From the NCBI GenBank assembly GCA_964581515.1, contig CAZOOV010000011.1:1-64000 (forward strand): 64,000 bases of DNA. The letters are read 5' to 3'. Each line of letters begins with the position of its first letter. Position 1 is the first letter of the stretch. The position numbers were made by a program, and so were the translations under genes. Positions 17,401 to 26,049 of this stretch are shown here, one piece after another. Under the pieces are notes generated by a model. It did not search any database and was not told the DNA's origin. It was given only the letters and a program-made list of their open reading frames with translations. The stretch is from JACJVV01 sp964581515. Lineage in GTDB: Archaea; Nanobdellota; Nanobdellia; Woesearchaeales; JACJVV01.

Positions 17401-18834
17401 TTATTTCAATAATTTTCCCAATATTTGGCTCGCTTTCTTTCCGTCGACCTTTCCGCCGAACTGTTTCATCACAAGCCCCATATATCCACCAATATTCAAC
17501 CCAGGCTTAGAATCTATTATCTTTTTTATCTCTGCTTCAAGCTTGCTATCATCTATACCTTTATAATCAGCAAGATTTATTTTCTCACCTTTACCAAGCT
17601 TCAATAGTATTTCCTGCACAGCGTCTTTCGGGATCTTTGAATCATTAAGATAACCAAGTGCTTCTTCTACCATTCCAACCTTTACTTCAACATTCTCTTT
17701 TCTTTTTATCTCTTTTGGCATCTGAACAAGTACAGTAGCGACAAACTTTGGCTCAACTTTCTTATATTTACCAATAATAGCCTCAAAATCAATTCCTTTA
17801 TTGATAATCTCTTTAAGTATCCCTTGATCAAGACCATACTTCTTTGCAAGCCCTTCTTTCTTATCAGAAAGCAATTCAGGAATTTCAATAGAATCATAAA
17901 GTTCTTTTGATATTGTAATAGGGAGCACATCTGTCTCAGGGTACATTCTTGCTCCTCCTGGCATCGGACGAAGAAAACTTGTTGTAAAATCAGCTTCTGC
18001 TTTTCTTACTTCATTCTTTGGCTTCTTCCCACCGGCAATTATCTTCTGTTGCCTATTAATCTCATGATCAATTACTTTTGGAATGCTCTTAAGATCCTGA
18101 AAACCCTTAACCTCAACTCTGACACCACCTTTGATAGATACATTGACATCCTGTCTGATAGTACCAATTCCACGTTTAACCATTCCAGTACTACGAAGAA
18201 TCATGCCTAATTTCTCAGCACATTCTTTTGCATGCTCAGGATCTTTTATAGAAGCATCTGTAGAAACCTCAAGAAGACACACTCCTAATCTATCTAATCT
18301 ATAAGTCAAACCATCTTTGCTCTCATTTCTGACCTTTTTCGCAGCTTCTTCCTCAATACATAAAAGAGGTATTGGAACATTTCCTTTTGAAGTCTCAAGA
18401 TAACCGTTCATACCAACAAGCGCAGTCCTTTGGAAACCTGAAACATTGCTTCCATCGACAACAGTCTTTCTCATGACTTGTATCTCATCTACAATTTCCA
18501 TATTAAGCATCTTAGCTACCTGGAGAGCAATTTCAACAGCCTCTTGATTGACATTATGCGGTGGCTCTTCATCAAGTTCCACAAGACAATAGCTTCTCTC
18601 TCCACCTTCATATACCATAGACTTAGCCTTATCCTGTTCATGTGCAGCTGCAACATCTATTTCTCCAGTCTCACCAACAACAGCTTTAAGTCTCCTTTCA
18701 GCTACTCTAGAAGGATCCTTATCATGAACAATACTTGGACAATTACAGAAAAGATTATGTGTTTCAAGCTGTTGATGTATCTCAATCCCGCACTTAAATC
18801 CTATTTTCTTATAATCTATATTACTTTCAGCCAT
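17401..18834 (-). CDS. gatE: Glu-tRNA(Gln) amidotransferase subunit E, lacking the GAD domain
   Basis: 477 residues from the ATG at 18834 (MAESNIDYKK). A longer frame starting at 18921 only reads into a hairpin repeat and is rejected. GatE signatures are clear: GIEIHQQLETHNLFCNCPS, YCLVELDEEPPH, RQDVNVSIKGG, and a YqeY-like tail ending GGYMGLVMKQFGG. GatE with GatD converts Glu-tRNA(Gln) to Gln-tRNA(Gln) in archaea. Archaeal GatE is usually about 620 residues because of an AspRS-like GAD insertion. Here EINRQQKIIAG runs straight into RPMPGGARMYPETD, so that insertion is missing. GatD is not in this window. Confidence 0.92.
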   Translation of the reverse strand: MAESNIDYKKIGFKCGIEIHQQLETHNLFCNCPSIVHDKDPSRVAERRLKAVVGETGEIDVAAAHEQDKAKSMVYEGGERSYCLVELDEEPPHNVNQEAVEIALQVAKMLNMEIVDEIQVMRKTVVDGSNVSGFQRTALVGMNGYLETSKGNVPIPLLCIEEEAAKKVRNESKDGLTYRLDRLGVCLLEVSTDASIKDPEHAKECAEKLGMILRSTGMVKRGIGTIRQDVNVSIKGGVRVEVKGFQDLKSIPKVIDHEINRQQKIIAGGKKPKNEVRKAEADFTTSFLRPMPGGARMYPETDVLPITISKELYDSIEIPELLSDKKEGLAKKYGLDQGILKEIINKGIDFEAIIGKYKKVEPKFVATVLVQMPKEIKRKENVEVKVGMVEEALGYLNDSKIPKDAVQEILLKLGKGEKINLADYKGIDDSKLEAEIKKIIDSKPGLNIGGYMGLVMKQFGGKVDGKKASQILGKLLK

Positions 18835-18883
18835 GAAAAAAGAAAAAGGGAGATTGTTTATATATATTTTGGAGAAAAGATGT

Positions 18884-18975
18884 AAAAAGCCTGCTTTGCC
18901 TATTGAGGCGATAAAAATCATAATAATAATTTATAATAATGATTTTTATGGTTTCGCCGTGCAGGCTGGCTTTTT
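18884..18975. repeat. Dispersed hairpin repeat, copy A
   Basis: AAAAAGCCTGCTTTGCC opens and GCAGGCTGGCTTTTT closes a 92-bp imperfect palindrome. The inner ATAAAAATCAT pairs with ATGATTTTTAT. The core GCCTATTGAGGCGAT on the left and CGCCGTGCAGGC on the right recur in copies at 18990, 28178 (left half) and 61247. It lies upstream of gatE, and on either strand the element ends in CTTTTT, so it could serve as a bidirectional terminator. Confidence 0.75.
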
Positions 18976-18989
18976 ATTAAACTGCTCTA

Positions 18990-19066
18990 AGATATATACT
19001 GGCGCCAAATGAGGCGCACGAGTTCACGTAGTGGACTCGTAATTGCGCCGTGCCCAGTATATATCT
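18990..19066. repeat. Dispersed hairpin repeat, copy D
   Basis: A 77-bp element bounded by perfect 13-bp inverted repeats AGATATATACTGG and CCAGTATATATCT. Inside are a GCGCC-AAATGA-GGCGC hairpin, a CGAGTTCAC/GTGGACTCG hairpin and GCGCCGTGC. The core (TGAGGCG, then GCGCCGTGC) is shared with copies at 18884 and 61247, but the outer and inner stems have different sequences that remain self-complementary. It follows copy A by 14 bp. Confidence 0.7.
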
Positions 19067-19125
19067 AAAAATATGTAAAATAAAAATCAAGAAAAAGAAA
19101 AAAAATAAAAGAAAAAAACAAATAC

Positions 19126-19740
19126 TTATTCAAACTCTACTTCAGGAAGTTCCATATCTGACTCTTCAACCTCAAAATAGATCTGTTTCTCAAGTCCCAT
19201 TGCCCCTGCAACAATATTAGCTGGTATCTGTCTAATCTTTGTATTAAAGACCTTGACAGCATCATTATATCTCATCCTTGAGACTGCAACCTTATTCTCA
19301 GTGTTTGCAAGTTCGTCTTGAAGACTTTGGAAATTTGCAGTTGCTTTCAGTTGAGGATAATTCTCAACATTGATGTTAAGTCCTGAAAACCTTGATGCAA
19401 CGCCATCAACTTCTTTAGCAGCAGCAATCTGTTCTTGTGTTGTTGATGCATCATTCCACTTCTGTTTTGCAGCAACAGCAGCTGTTCTAAGTTCTGCAAT
19501 TTCTGTTTGTGTTCCTGATTCAAAATCTGCTGCACCTTGAACAGTTTCAATCAAATTAGGTATCAGATCAGCTCTTCTTTTATACTGATTCTCAATCTCT
19601 GCCCAGTTTCCTTCTATATTATTTTCCATACCTATAAAACTATTATATGTTCCAACATACCAAAGAATCAAGATAACAACAACTGCTATTATTATTCCTG
19701 GTATCAACCATTTATTTCTTTTCTTATTTACATTTTTCAT
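19126..19740 (-). CDS. lemA: LemA family membrane protein
   Basis: 204 residues. The ATG at 19740 is preceded by the Shine-Dalgarno GAGGGTGAT, so it is preferred over the in-frame GTG inside that site. One N-terminal transmembrane helix (WLIPGIIIAVVVILILWYVG) is followed by YNSFIGMENNIEGNWAEIENQYKRRADLIPNL, the LemA signature, and a helical coiled body. LemA proteins often accompany TPM-domain proteins, as here. It is the last gene of a TPM, nucleotidyltransferase-like, LemA set. Function poorly known; envelope stress is usually suggested. Confidence 0.93.
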   Translation of the reverse strand: MKNVNKKRNKWLIPGIIIAVVVILILWYVGTYNSFIGMENNIEGNWAEIENQYKRRADLIPNLIETVQGAADFESGTQTEIAELRTAAVAAKQKWNDASTTQEQIAAAKEVDGVASRFSGLNINVENYPQLKATANFQSLQDELANTENKVAVSRMRYNDAVKVFNTKIRQIPANIVAGAMGLEKQIYFEVEESDMELPEVEFE

Positions 19741-19758
19741 GAAAATCACCCTCTAAAT

Positions 19759-20373
19759 TTAACCTTTAATCTTAAATTTATCAACAATCTGTGCATAAGC
19801 AACCAAAAAATCCTTTGTATCCTTAACTAAATTATGCATCTCTTCTTCTTTTGGTTTCTTCTCAATTCCAGCAAGTTTCTTAAGTATCTTTATTTTAGGA
19901 TCATAAAGTTTTCCTAACTGTCCAAAAATATCTCCTTTAGGCTCTTCATCTTTCAAAAAAAGCAGACCATAACAAATTGGCTTCAGAACAGGAACAATAT
20001 TTTGCACAAGTCCATAAAGTTCCTTTTTATTTTTCAAGAAAACAAACTCAGTCCGCAAATTGATCAGTTTACTTCTTAATTCATATTCCAATTGTTTTCG
20101 AACGTCCACTTTATGAAGTTCAAGATCATCAAGTAAATCATCTCCTTGCACTAGAACAAACTCATTTTTCATGTTCAAGAATTCAAGAGGAAAAACATCT
20201 TTGCCTTCATGAATCTCATCAATTGTAAAAACAAGCACTTGCATATTCTTAGTATTATCTCTTATGAGTTCCAATACTTCAAAATCACTTCTATGGACTA
20301 CTAAAAACATTATATGCTCTTTTTCATATAATGATACAAAATTATCACCTAATAGATTTGTTAATTTAATCAT
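19759..20373 (-). CDS. Nucleotidyltransferase-like protein of the TPM/LemA operon
   Basis: 204 residues from the ATG at 20373 (MIKLTNLLGDN). The Shine-Dalgarno GGAGG lies inside the last codons of the TPM gene. A longer frame upstream merely reads the Gly-rich tail of that gene out of frame. The segment DVFPLEFLNMKNEFVLVQGDD followed by RKQLEYELRSKLINLR resembles uncharacterised nucleotidyltransferase-fold proteins that occur beside TPM/LemA genes. The usual catalytic GSxxxxxD start is not evident, so it may be inactive. Assignment moderate. Confidence 0.6.
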   Translation of the reverse strand: MIKLTNLLGDNFVSLYEKEHIMFLVVHRSDFEVLELIRDNTKNMQVLVFTIDEIHEGKDVFPLEFLNMKNEFVLVQGDDLLDDLELHKVDVRKQLEYELRSKLINLRTEFVFLKNKKELYGLVQNIVPVLKPICYGLLFLKDEEPKGDIFGQLGKLYDPKIKILKKLAGIEKKPKEEEMHNLVKDTKDFLVAYAQIVDKFKIKG

Positions 20374-20374
20374 T

Positions 20375-21157
20375 TTACCAACCTCCTGAAAAGCCTCCTC
20401 CTCCTGAGAAACCTCCTCCAAAACCTCCAAAACTTCCACCCATGCCGCCTCTTCCAGAGAATCCTCCTCCAAAACCACCTATGAAGACTGGCCAAAAAGC
20501 AACACCTCTTCTTTTACTGGATTTACGTGCATTAATCATGTTTATTATTATGAATATTACAAATATGATAAACCATATATAATCTCCTGATGAAGAACTC
20601 GATTCTTGTCTATATTTAGTTTGATATTGAGAAATAATATATGTATCTCCAGCAAGATACCCATATATTGCAACAATAAGATCATTCAATCCTTGATAAT
20701 AATTTCCTGACTTAAAATTTGGTACAAGCACCTCTCGTGACATCCTTCCAAGTAGTCCAGCGCTAAGCACACCTTCAAGCCCATATCCAGTCTCAATCCT
20801 AAATTTCTTATCAGACACTGAAACAACAATCAAAAGTCCATTGTCAACATCCTTTTTTCCAATTCCATTCTTTTCAAATGTCTTAAGAGCGTATAATTCA
20901 ATATCATCACCATCTAAATCATTAACTACAAGTACAGCAATCTCTGCAGTTGTATTAATCTCAATCTGTTTTATGAGTTCAGCAAGTTGTCCTTCCTCAC
21001 TTACACTAAGCACACCTGCTTCATCTGTAACATAAGAATTAAGGGTTGGATAATCAGCTAGAACTAAAGGAATACATAATAATAATGATGATAACAATAA
21101 GATACAAACTAAAAATCTATTGAATCTTATACTGCCACTCCCCATTCTCTTATCCAA
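20375..21157 (-). CDS. TPM domain (YgcG family) secreted/membrane protein
   Basis: 260 residues. Signal peptide at about 12-34 (FLVCILLLSSLLLCIPLVLA), then a TPM domain: YVTDEAGVLSVSEEGQLAEL, EIAVLVVNDLDG, NGLLIVVSVSDKKFRIETGYGLEG. A transmembrane helix (YIWFIIFVIFIIINM) precedes a Gly-rich tail ending SGGGGFSGGW, which is characteristic of the family. The domain lies outside the cell. It is the first gene of the operon with the nucleotidyltransferase-like and LemA genes. Confidence 0.93.
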   Translation of the reverse strand: MDKRMGSGSIRFNRFLVCILLLSSLLLCIPLVLADYPTLNSYVTDEAGVLSVSEEGQLAELIKQIEINTTAEIAVLVVNDLDGDDIELYALKTFEKNGIGKKDVDNGLLIVVSVSDKKFRIETGYGLEGVLSAGLLGRMSREVLVPNFKSGNYYQGLNDLIVAIYGYLAGDTYIISQYQTKYRQESSSSSGDYIWFIIFVIFIIINMINARKSSKRRGVAFWPVFIGGFGGGFSGRGGMGGSFGGFGGGFSGGGGFSGGW

Positions 21158-21448
21158 AGAGTCTGGATTTATATTTGTTTTCCTAATATCTTATTTATAC
21201 CATATAATCCCTACAAGATTACATAATAATAGACCATAACCTATATAAATAAGCCGGCTTTCGCAAGCTATGTGATAGGGACGCATAAATACAGCATATA
21301 ATTGCTGTATTCTAACTGAATTTGAAGCAATAATCCCGATTATCAGGATATTAGATAAGATAAGATAAAAAAAAGGTCTATTATAGATCAAAAGTCTAAT
21401 TCTTACCAAATATCCAGAAATCCAATATAACAAATGGAGGAATTAAAT
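21158..21448 (+). promoter_or_regulatory. Long structured leader of the PPDK gene
   Basis: A 290-bp gap. CCTATATAAATAAG near 21239-21252 looks like a TATA box, which would give a leader of roughly 180 nt. The leader contains GCTTTCGCAAGC, the palindrome AATACAGC-ATATAATT-GCTGTATT (21289-21312) and GGTCTATTATAGATC. The Shine-Dalgarno GGAGG at 21436-21440 precedes the start at 21449. A hydrophobic 80-codon frame on the minus strand (21191-21433) is probably spurious. Confidence 0.5.
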
Positions 21449-24106
21449 ATGGCAGACGAAAAATATGTCTACGACTTTGAAGAAGGAAAGGCAGACATGA
21501 AATATGTTCTTGGCGGAAAAGGAGCAAACCTTGCTGAGATGACAAATATGGGAGTCCCGGTACCACCAGGATTTGTAGTTTCTATTAAAGCATGTTCAAG
21601 ATATTATGAAGATGGAGGAAAGATCTCAGAAGATATCGAGACAGAATATACAGAACATCTAAAACAGCTTGAAGAAAAGATGGGCAAAAAATTAGGAGAT
21701 GATAATGATCCACTTCTAGTCTCAGTTCGTTCAGGAGCAGCAATGTCCATGCCAGGTATGATGGATACAGTCCTTAACCTTGGTTTAAATGACAAATCAG
21801 TTGCAGGAATAACTGAAAAAACAGGTAACGAAAGATTTGCATGGGACGCATACAGAAGATTCATGCAGATGTTTGGAAATGTAGTTATGGGAATGGAAGG
21901 AAAAGACTTCGAAGCAAAACTTGACCAAGTAAAAGAAGAAAAAGGAGTCAAGGAAGACACAGATCTTAGTGCAGAAGACCTAAAAAAAGTAGTTGAACTT
22001 TACAAAGCAGTTGTAAAAGAAAAACTAGGAAAAGAATTCCCTCAAGACCCTTATGCTCAACTTAAGATGGGTATTGAAGCAGTATTCAGTTCATGGAATA
22101 ATGATAGAGCTAACTTATACAGAAAGCTAAATCATATCCCTCCAGAAATCAACGGTACAGCTGTTAATGTACAAGTGATGGTTTTTGGAAACAAAGGAGA
22201 CACATCAGGAACTGGTGTATGTTTCTCAAGAAACCCAGCTAATGGTGATAATATATTCTACGGCGAGTATTTAATGAATGCTCAAGGTGAAGACGTTGTT
22301 GCAGGTGTAAGAACACCAAAACCTATAGCTACCCTTGAACAGCAGAATGCAGAAGTTTACAAAGAACTTGTAGACATAAAAAATAATCTAGAAAAGCATT
22401 ACAAAGATGTTCAGGACATGGAATTTACAATTGAAGAAGGAAAATTATACATCCTTCAGACAAGAAACGGTAAAAGAACAGCTTCAGCAGCTGTTAAGTT
22501 TGCAGTAGATTTCGTTGAAGAAGGACTTCTTACAGAAGAAGAAGCACTTCTTAAGATTGAACCAGCAGCACTTGATCAGCTATTACACAAACAACTTGAT
22601 CCTGAAGCTAAGAAATCAGCAACAGTTCTAACAAAAGGACTTCCAGCTTCACCAGGAGCAGCAGTAGGAAAAATAGTATTTGATGCTCATGTTGCTCATG
22701 AGATGAACGAAAATGGTGAAAAAGTAATCTTGACAAGAGTTGAGACATCACCAGAAGACCTAATCGGTATGAACGCAGCTCAAGGTATTCTTACATCAAG
22801 AGGTGGAATGACATCACATGCAGCAGTTGTAGCTCGTGGTATGGGTAAATGTTGTATTGCAGGATGCCATGATATAACAATTGATGAAGAAGCAAAAACA
22901 ATGACTATAGCTGGAAAGACATTCAAAGAAGGTGATTACATCACACTTGAAGGTACAACTGGTGAAGTAATTGAAGGAGAATCAAAGACAATTGATCCTG
23001 AATTATCAGGAGATTTTGGAAAAATCATGGAATGGGCTGACAAGTATAGAAAATTACTTGTTAAAACAAATTCAGATACTCCACATGATGCAGAAGTTGC
23101 TATCAAATTCGGAGCAGAAGGAATTGGACTTTGTAGAACAGAACATATGTTCTTTGACGAAGACAGAATCCTAGCTGTAAGAGAAATGATTGTAGCAAAA
23201 GAGATTGAAGGAAGGCAAAAAGCTTTAGATAAGCTAGAACCAATGCAGCAACAAGACTTTGAAGGTCTTTTCAAAGCAATGGATGGAAAGCCAGTTATAA
23301 TCAGGCTTCTTGATCCACCACTACATGAATTCTTGCCTAAGGAAGAAGAGGACATCAAAACAGTTGCAGGTCAGATTAACGTAACACCTGAAGAGCTTAA
23401 GAATATAATCGACTCATTGCACGAATTTAATCCAATGCTTGGATTCAGAGGATGCAGACTCGGTGTAAAATATCCAGAGATAAGCAAGATGCAGGCAAAA
23501 GCAGTCTTCAAAGCTGCTATGAATGTAGAAGGCTCAAAACCTTGGATAGAAGTTCCTCTTGCAGGAAATGTTGCAGAGTACAAGATGATAAAAGAGATTA
23601 TCTTGAAAGTTGCTAAAGAGCTTGAAGCTGAGGGTAAAGTTGACTACAAGATTGGATCAATGATAGAAGTTCCAAGAGCTGCTCTTACAGCAGATGAATT
23701 CGCTCCAGATTGCGATTTCTTAAGCTTTGGAACAAACGATCTGACACAGATGACATGCGGATTCTCAAGAGATGACGCAGGAAGTTTCCTTGGTGAATAT
23801 GTCGATAAGGCAATATACGCAAGAGATCCATTCCAAAGCATCGATCAAACAGGCGTTGGTAAGTTAATGGAACTATGCATTGAAAAAGCAAGAAGTGTTA
23901 ATCCAAAAATCCATANNNNNNNNNNAAGAGGTAGATTAGAAAAAAAATCTCTTAAGCTTGGTATTTGTGGAGAACACGGCGGAGAGCCAGCATCAGTAGA
24001 GTTCTGCCATAGGATTGGACTTGATGAAGTAAGCTGTTCACCTTTTAGGGTTCCAATAGCAAGACTTGCAGCAGCTCAAGCAGCAATAAAAGAGAAAAAA
24101 GAATAA
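21449..24106 (+). CDS. ppdK: Pyruvate, phosphate dikinase
   Basis: 885 residues including a gap. The ATG at 21449 is chosen for its GGAGG Shine-Dalgarno. Domains in order are the N-terminal ATP-grasp (KGANLAEMTNMGVPVPPGF, SVRSGAAMSMPGMMDTVLN), the phosphohistidine domain (TSRGGMTSHAAVVARGMGK, His about 456) and the C-terminal PEP/pyruvate barrel (GLCRTEHMFF, GFRGCRLG, SFGTNDLTQM, CGEHGGEP). It interconverts pyruvate, ATP and Pi with PEP, AMP and PPi. A membrane pyrophosphatase and PGI are encoded in the same window. Ten unknown bases at 23916-23925, and extra residues around them, leave the local sequence uncertain. Confidence 0.96.
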   Translation: MADEKYVYDFEEGKADMKYVLGGKGANLAEMTNMGVPVPPGFVVSIKACSRYYEDGGKISEDIETEYTEHLKQLEEKMGKKLGDDNDPLLVSVRSGAAMSMPGMMDTVLNLGLNDKSVAGITEKTGNERFAWDAYRRFMQMFGNVVMGMEGKDFEAKLDQVKEEKGVKEDTDLSAEDLKKVVELYKAVVKEKLGKEFPQDPYAQLKMGIEAVFSSWNNDRANLYRKLNHIPPEINGTAVNVQVMVFGNKGDTSGTGVCFSRNPANGDNIFYGEYLMNAQGEDVVAGVRTPKPIATLEQQNAEVYKELVDIKNNLEKHYKDVQDMEFTIEEGKLYILQTRNGKRTASAAVKFAVDFVEEGLLTEEEALLKIEPAALDQLLHKQLDPEAKKSATVLTKGLPASPGAAVGKIVFDAHVAHEMNENGEKVILTRVETSPEDLIGMNAAQGILTSRGGMTSHAAVVARGMGKCCIAGCHDITIDEEAKTMTIAGKTFKEGDYITLEGTTGEVIEGESKTIDPELSGDFGKIMEWADKYRKLLVKTNSDTPHDAEVAIKFGAEGIGLCRTEHMFFDEDRILAVREMIVAKEIEGRQKALDKLEPMQQQDFEGLFKAMDGKPVIIRLLDPPLHEFLPKEEEDIKTVAGQINVTPEELKNIIDSLHEFNPMLGFRGCRLGVKYPEISKMQAKAVFKAAMNVEGSKPWIEVPLAGNVAEYKMIKEIILKVAKELEAEGKVDYKIGSMIEVPRAALTADEFAPDCDFLSFGTNDLTQMTCGFSRDDAGSFLGEYVDKAIYARDPFQSIDQTGVGKLMELCIEKARSVNPKIHXXXXRGRLEKKSLKLGICGEHGGEPASVEFCHRIGLDEVSCSPFRVPIARLAAAQAAIKEKKE
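23916..23925. other. Assembly gap of 10 N inside ppdK
   Basis: The gap interrupts the region just before KLGICGEHGG. Family members usually read directly from RxxPxLKLGICGEHGG. Here about 12 extra residues (the unknown ones plus RGRLEKKS) separate NPKIH from LKLGIC. The 10-N filler keeps the frame by chance or by scaffolding, so the sequence around it is not trustworthy. Confidence 0.95.
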
Positions 24107-24107
24107 A

Positions 24108-24153
24108 TAAGGCAATTATGCCTTTTTTTCTTAATTTTTTATTTTTTTACTTT
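24108..24153 (+). terminator. ppdK terminator
   Basis: A short stem AGGC-AATTAT-GCCT directly followed by T-runs (TTTTTTTC, TTTTTTA, TTTTTTT) just after the stop at 24106. Confidence 0.65.
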
Positions 24154-24193
24154 ATATTTCTTTAAGATTTTATGTTCCTTTATTTTACTAACA

Positions 24194-24817
24194 CTATCTC
24201 TTCTTTTTGGCTTTCTTCTTCGAGACTTTTTTGCCTCTCCCACCACTAAATCTCACAGCAAGCATGACTCCAACAATAGCTCCGATAAGATTAAATACCA
24301 GATCAAGAGCGGTGTTATAGTATCCACCAACACCAGTAGTATTGAAAATAACGACTGTACCGAATTCTATTATCTCGTTAAGTCCACCAATACCAAGAGC
24401 AGCCATCATGACAATAAAAGAAGTCATACCGCTTTCACTCTTCAGATGTTTCTTAGCTATAGAGTACAGCAGCATCGCTATTACTACATAACAGAAGAAA
24501 TGAATAAATTGATCAAATCTCAATATGTTATATGGCTCACCGACAAGAGGTATCAATATTAGGTCATACAATCTTACCTTACCTATATCAACACTTCCCC
24601 CAAGCATATGGAGTAGCACCCATATAGAAAATCCCCATATAGCAATAGTTGTATAATCAAATAATTTATCTGTCCACATGACAATCCCTATTGCTATGAA
24701 TACTACTAATATGTATGTAACAAACTCATAATTCTGTTTCGCTAAATAAAAAAACAAATAACAAATTAAAAAAACAATTATTCCATAAAGTGGTAGTTTT
24801 TTGTTAGATATATCCAT
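24194..24817 (-). CDS. DUF2238/YjdF-like polytopic membrane protein
   Basis: 207 residues from the ATG at 24817. A TATA-like ATTATTTAAATG lies about 30 bp upstream of this ATG, and the 34 residues before it look non-native. About six transmembrane segments are visible. RFDQFIHFFCYVVIAML and GGLNEIIEFGTVVIF with YYNTALDLVFNLIGAIVG resemble the conserved His and Glu/Asp positions of the DUF2238 family. The C-terminus is Lys-rich and cytosolic. Function unknown. Confidence 0.72.
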   Translation of the reverse strand: MDISNKKLPLYGIIVFLICYLFFYLAKQNYEFVTYILVVFIAIGIVMWTDKLFDYTTIAIWGFSIWVLLHMLGGSVDIGKVRLYDLILIPLVGEPYNILRFDQFIHFFCYVVIAMLLYSIAKKHLKSESGMTSFIVMMAALGIGGLNEIIEFGTVVIFNTTGVGGYYNTALDLVFNLIGAIVGVMLAVRFSGGRGKKVSKKKAKKKR

Positions 24818-24921
24818 TTTAACATATTCCAAGATAGGACATTTAAATAATTTTAGTCCAGAATAGATAAATCTAAAACTATCTGAAAAAGTTTTATTAA
24901 TCACCTTAGAATACAACAACT

Positions 24922-25473
24922 ATGGCAGAAGTAAAAGTACTCATAGAAGGTTTCACCTCAGCAGATGATCCTGAAGGCAAAACATGTCCAACAATCACAT
25001 TAATCAAAGACAACAATAAGAATATCATATGTGATCCAGGAATATTAGAGGATCAACAAATACTGATAAACAAACTTAAAGAAAACAACCTCACTATAGA
25101 TGACATCGACATTGTATTCATAACTCATTCTCACATCGACCATTACAGAAATATTGGTATGTTTCCAAATGCATTGACTTTAGAATATTACGGTCTATGG
25201 AACAAACAGACTGTCCATGACTGGAACGAGCATTTCACAGAAGACATAAGAATAATAAATACACCTGGACACAGCTATGATAGCCTAACTCTATTAGTCA
25301 AAACAAAGAAAGGCATAATTGCTGTCTGTGGCGATGTATTCTGGAAAAAAGATTATCCAGAAGAAGATATGTATGCCCTAGATAAAGAGGAATTGAAAAA
25401 AAGCAGAAAACTAGTTCTTAAAGAAGCTGACTGGATTGTACCAGGTCATGCAAATATCTACAAATCAAAATAA
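24922..25473 (+). CDS. Metallo-beta-lactamase fold hydrolase
   Basis: 183 residues. The metal-binding set is present: ITHSHIDHY (HxHxDH), TPGHSYDS, VCGDVFW, and the final VPGHANIY. The layout and short length resemble the MBLAC1-like group rather than true beta-lactamases. Cytosolic, no signal peptide. Substrate unknown: thioester, RNA or nucleotide derivatives are all possible for the fold. It is transcribed divergently from the DUF2238-like gene. Confidence 0.9.
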   Translation: MAEVKVLIEGFTSADDPEGKTCPTITLIKDNNKNIICDPGILEDQQILINKLKENNLTIDDIDIVFITHSHIDHYRNIGMFPNALTLEYYGLWNKQTVHDWNEHFTEDIRIINTPGHSYDSLTLLVKTKKGIIAVCGDVFWKKDYPEEDMYALDKEELKKSRKLVLKEADWIVPGHANIYKSK

Positions 25474-25599
25474 CCCCTTCCAAAATAAGACAAATATAAT
25501 ATTATAATAATATTTGATAAAAATAAGACAGAATAAATTATTCAAACTATATTTTCTTTTACACTAATATATTTAATATTAAGATTTAATCCATGAATC

Positions 25600-26049
25600 A
25601 TGCATAAACTAAGAAGGGCAGAGTTCCCAATAAACAGTGTAGATGACTTATTTCTTCAGAAAGAATTAGACAAACTAGGCATGCCTTATACAAGAAGAGA
25701 TGAAGAAGGATTCTGGACATATATGATAGCACACAAAGAAGAGATGGAAGATCAACTAGAGATGGTTTTACTGCAAACTATGTTAACACCAAAGATAGTC
25801 ATAACAGACTACACAATACCTATGCAATATTATTTTCATGCAGTCAAATATCTAAGAGACAATAAGATAGAATTCGAGCACTATAAATACTCAACAACTA
25901 TCCATCTTGTAATAACAGCACCTCTGCATGAAGTGGATTACTTTACTGCATATTTAGAAGATTCAAGCAGAGAACCAATAAATGAAATGCCTTTAATAAG
26001 AATGTTAGAACAAAAAGCTGCAGAATCAGTCCTTTCTGACGTCGACTAA
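25600..26049 (+). CDS. Hypothetical protein
   Basis: 149 residues, soluble, mixed alpha/beta, acidic. No motif recognised. The middle (VITDYTIPMQYYFHAVKYLRDN and FEHYKYSTTIHLVITAPL) looks like a compact alpha/beta fold. Its last 24 bp overlap tail-to-tail with the minus-strand gene ending at 26026. Confidence 0.65.
   Translation: MHKLRRAEFPINSVDDLFLQKELDKLGMPYTRRDEEGFWTYMIAHKEEMEDQLEMVLLQTMLTPKIVITDYTIPMQYYFHAVKYLRDNKIEFEHYKYSTTIHLVITAPLHEVDYFTAYLEDSSREPINEMPLIRMLEQKAAESVLSDVD

Noticed and set aside
18835..18921. N-terminal extension of GatE
   Set aside because: The extra residues are translated from the hairpin repeat and an AT-rich spacer. The conserved protein starts at 18834.
20374..20478. 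N-terminal extension of the nucleotidyltransferase-like gene
   Set aside because: It is the Gly-rich tail of the TPM gene read in another frame. A Shine-Dalgarno supports the start at 20373.
21191..21433. 80-residue hydrophobic ORF on the minus strand
   Set aside because: It overlaps the promoter and leader of ppdK, has no ribosome-binding site and contains palindromic sequence.
22936..23358. Long antisense ORFs within ppdK
   Set aside because: Ser-rich antisense shadow typical of a gene with strong codon bias.
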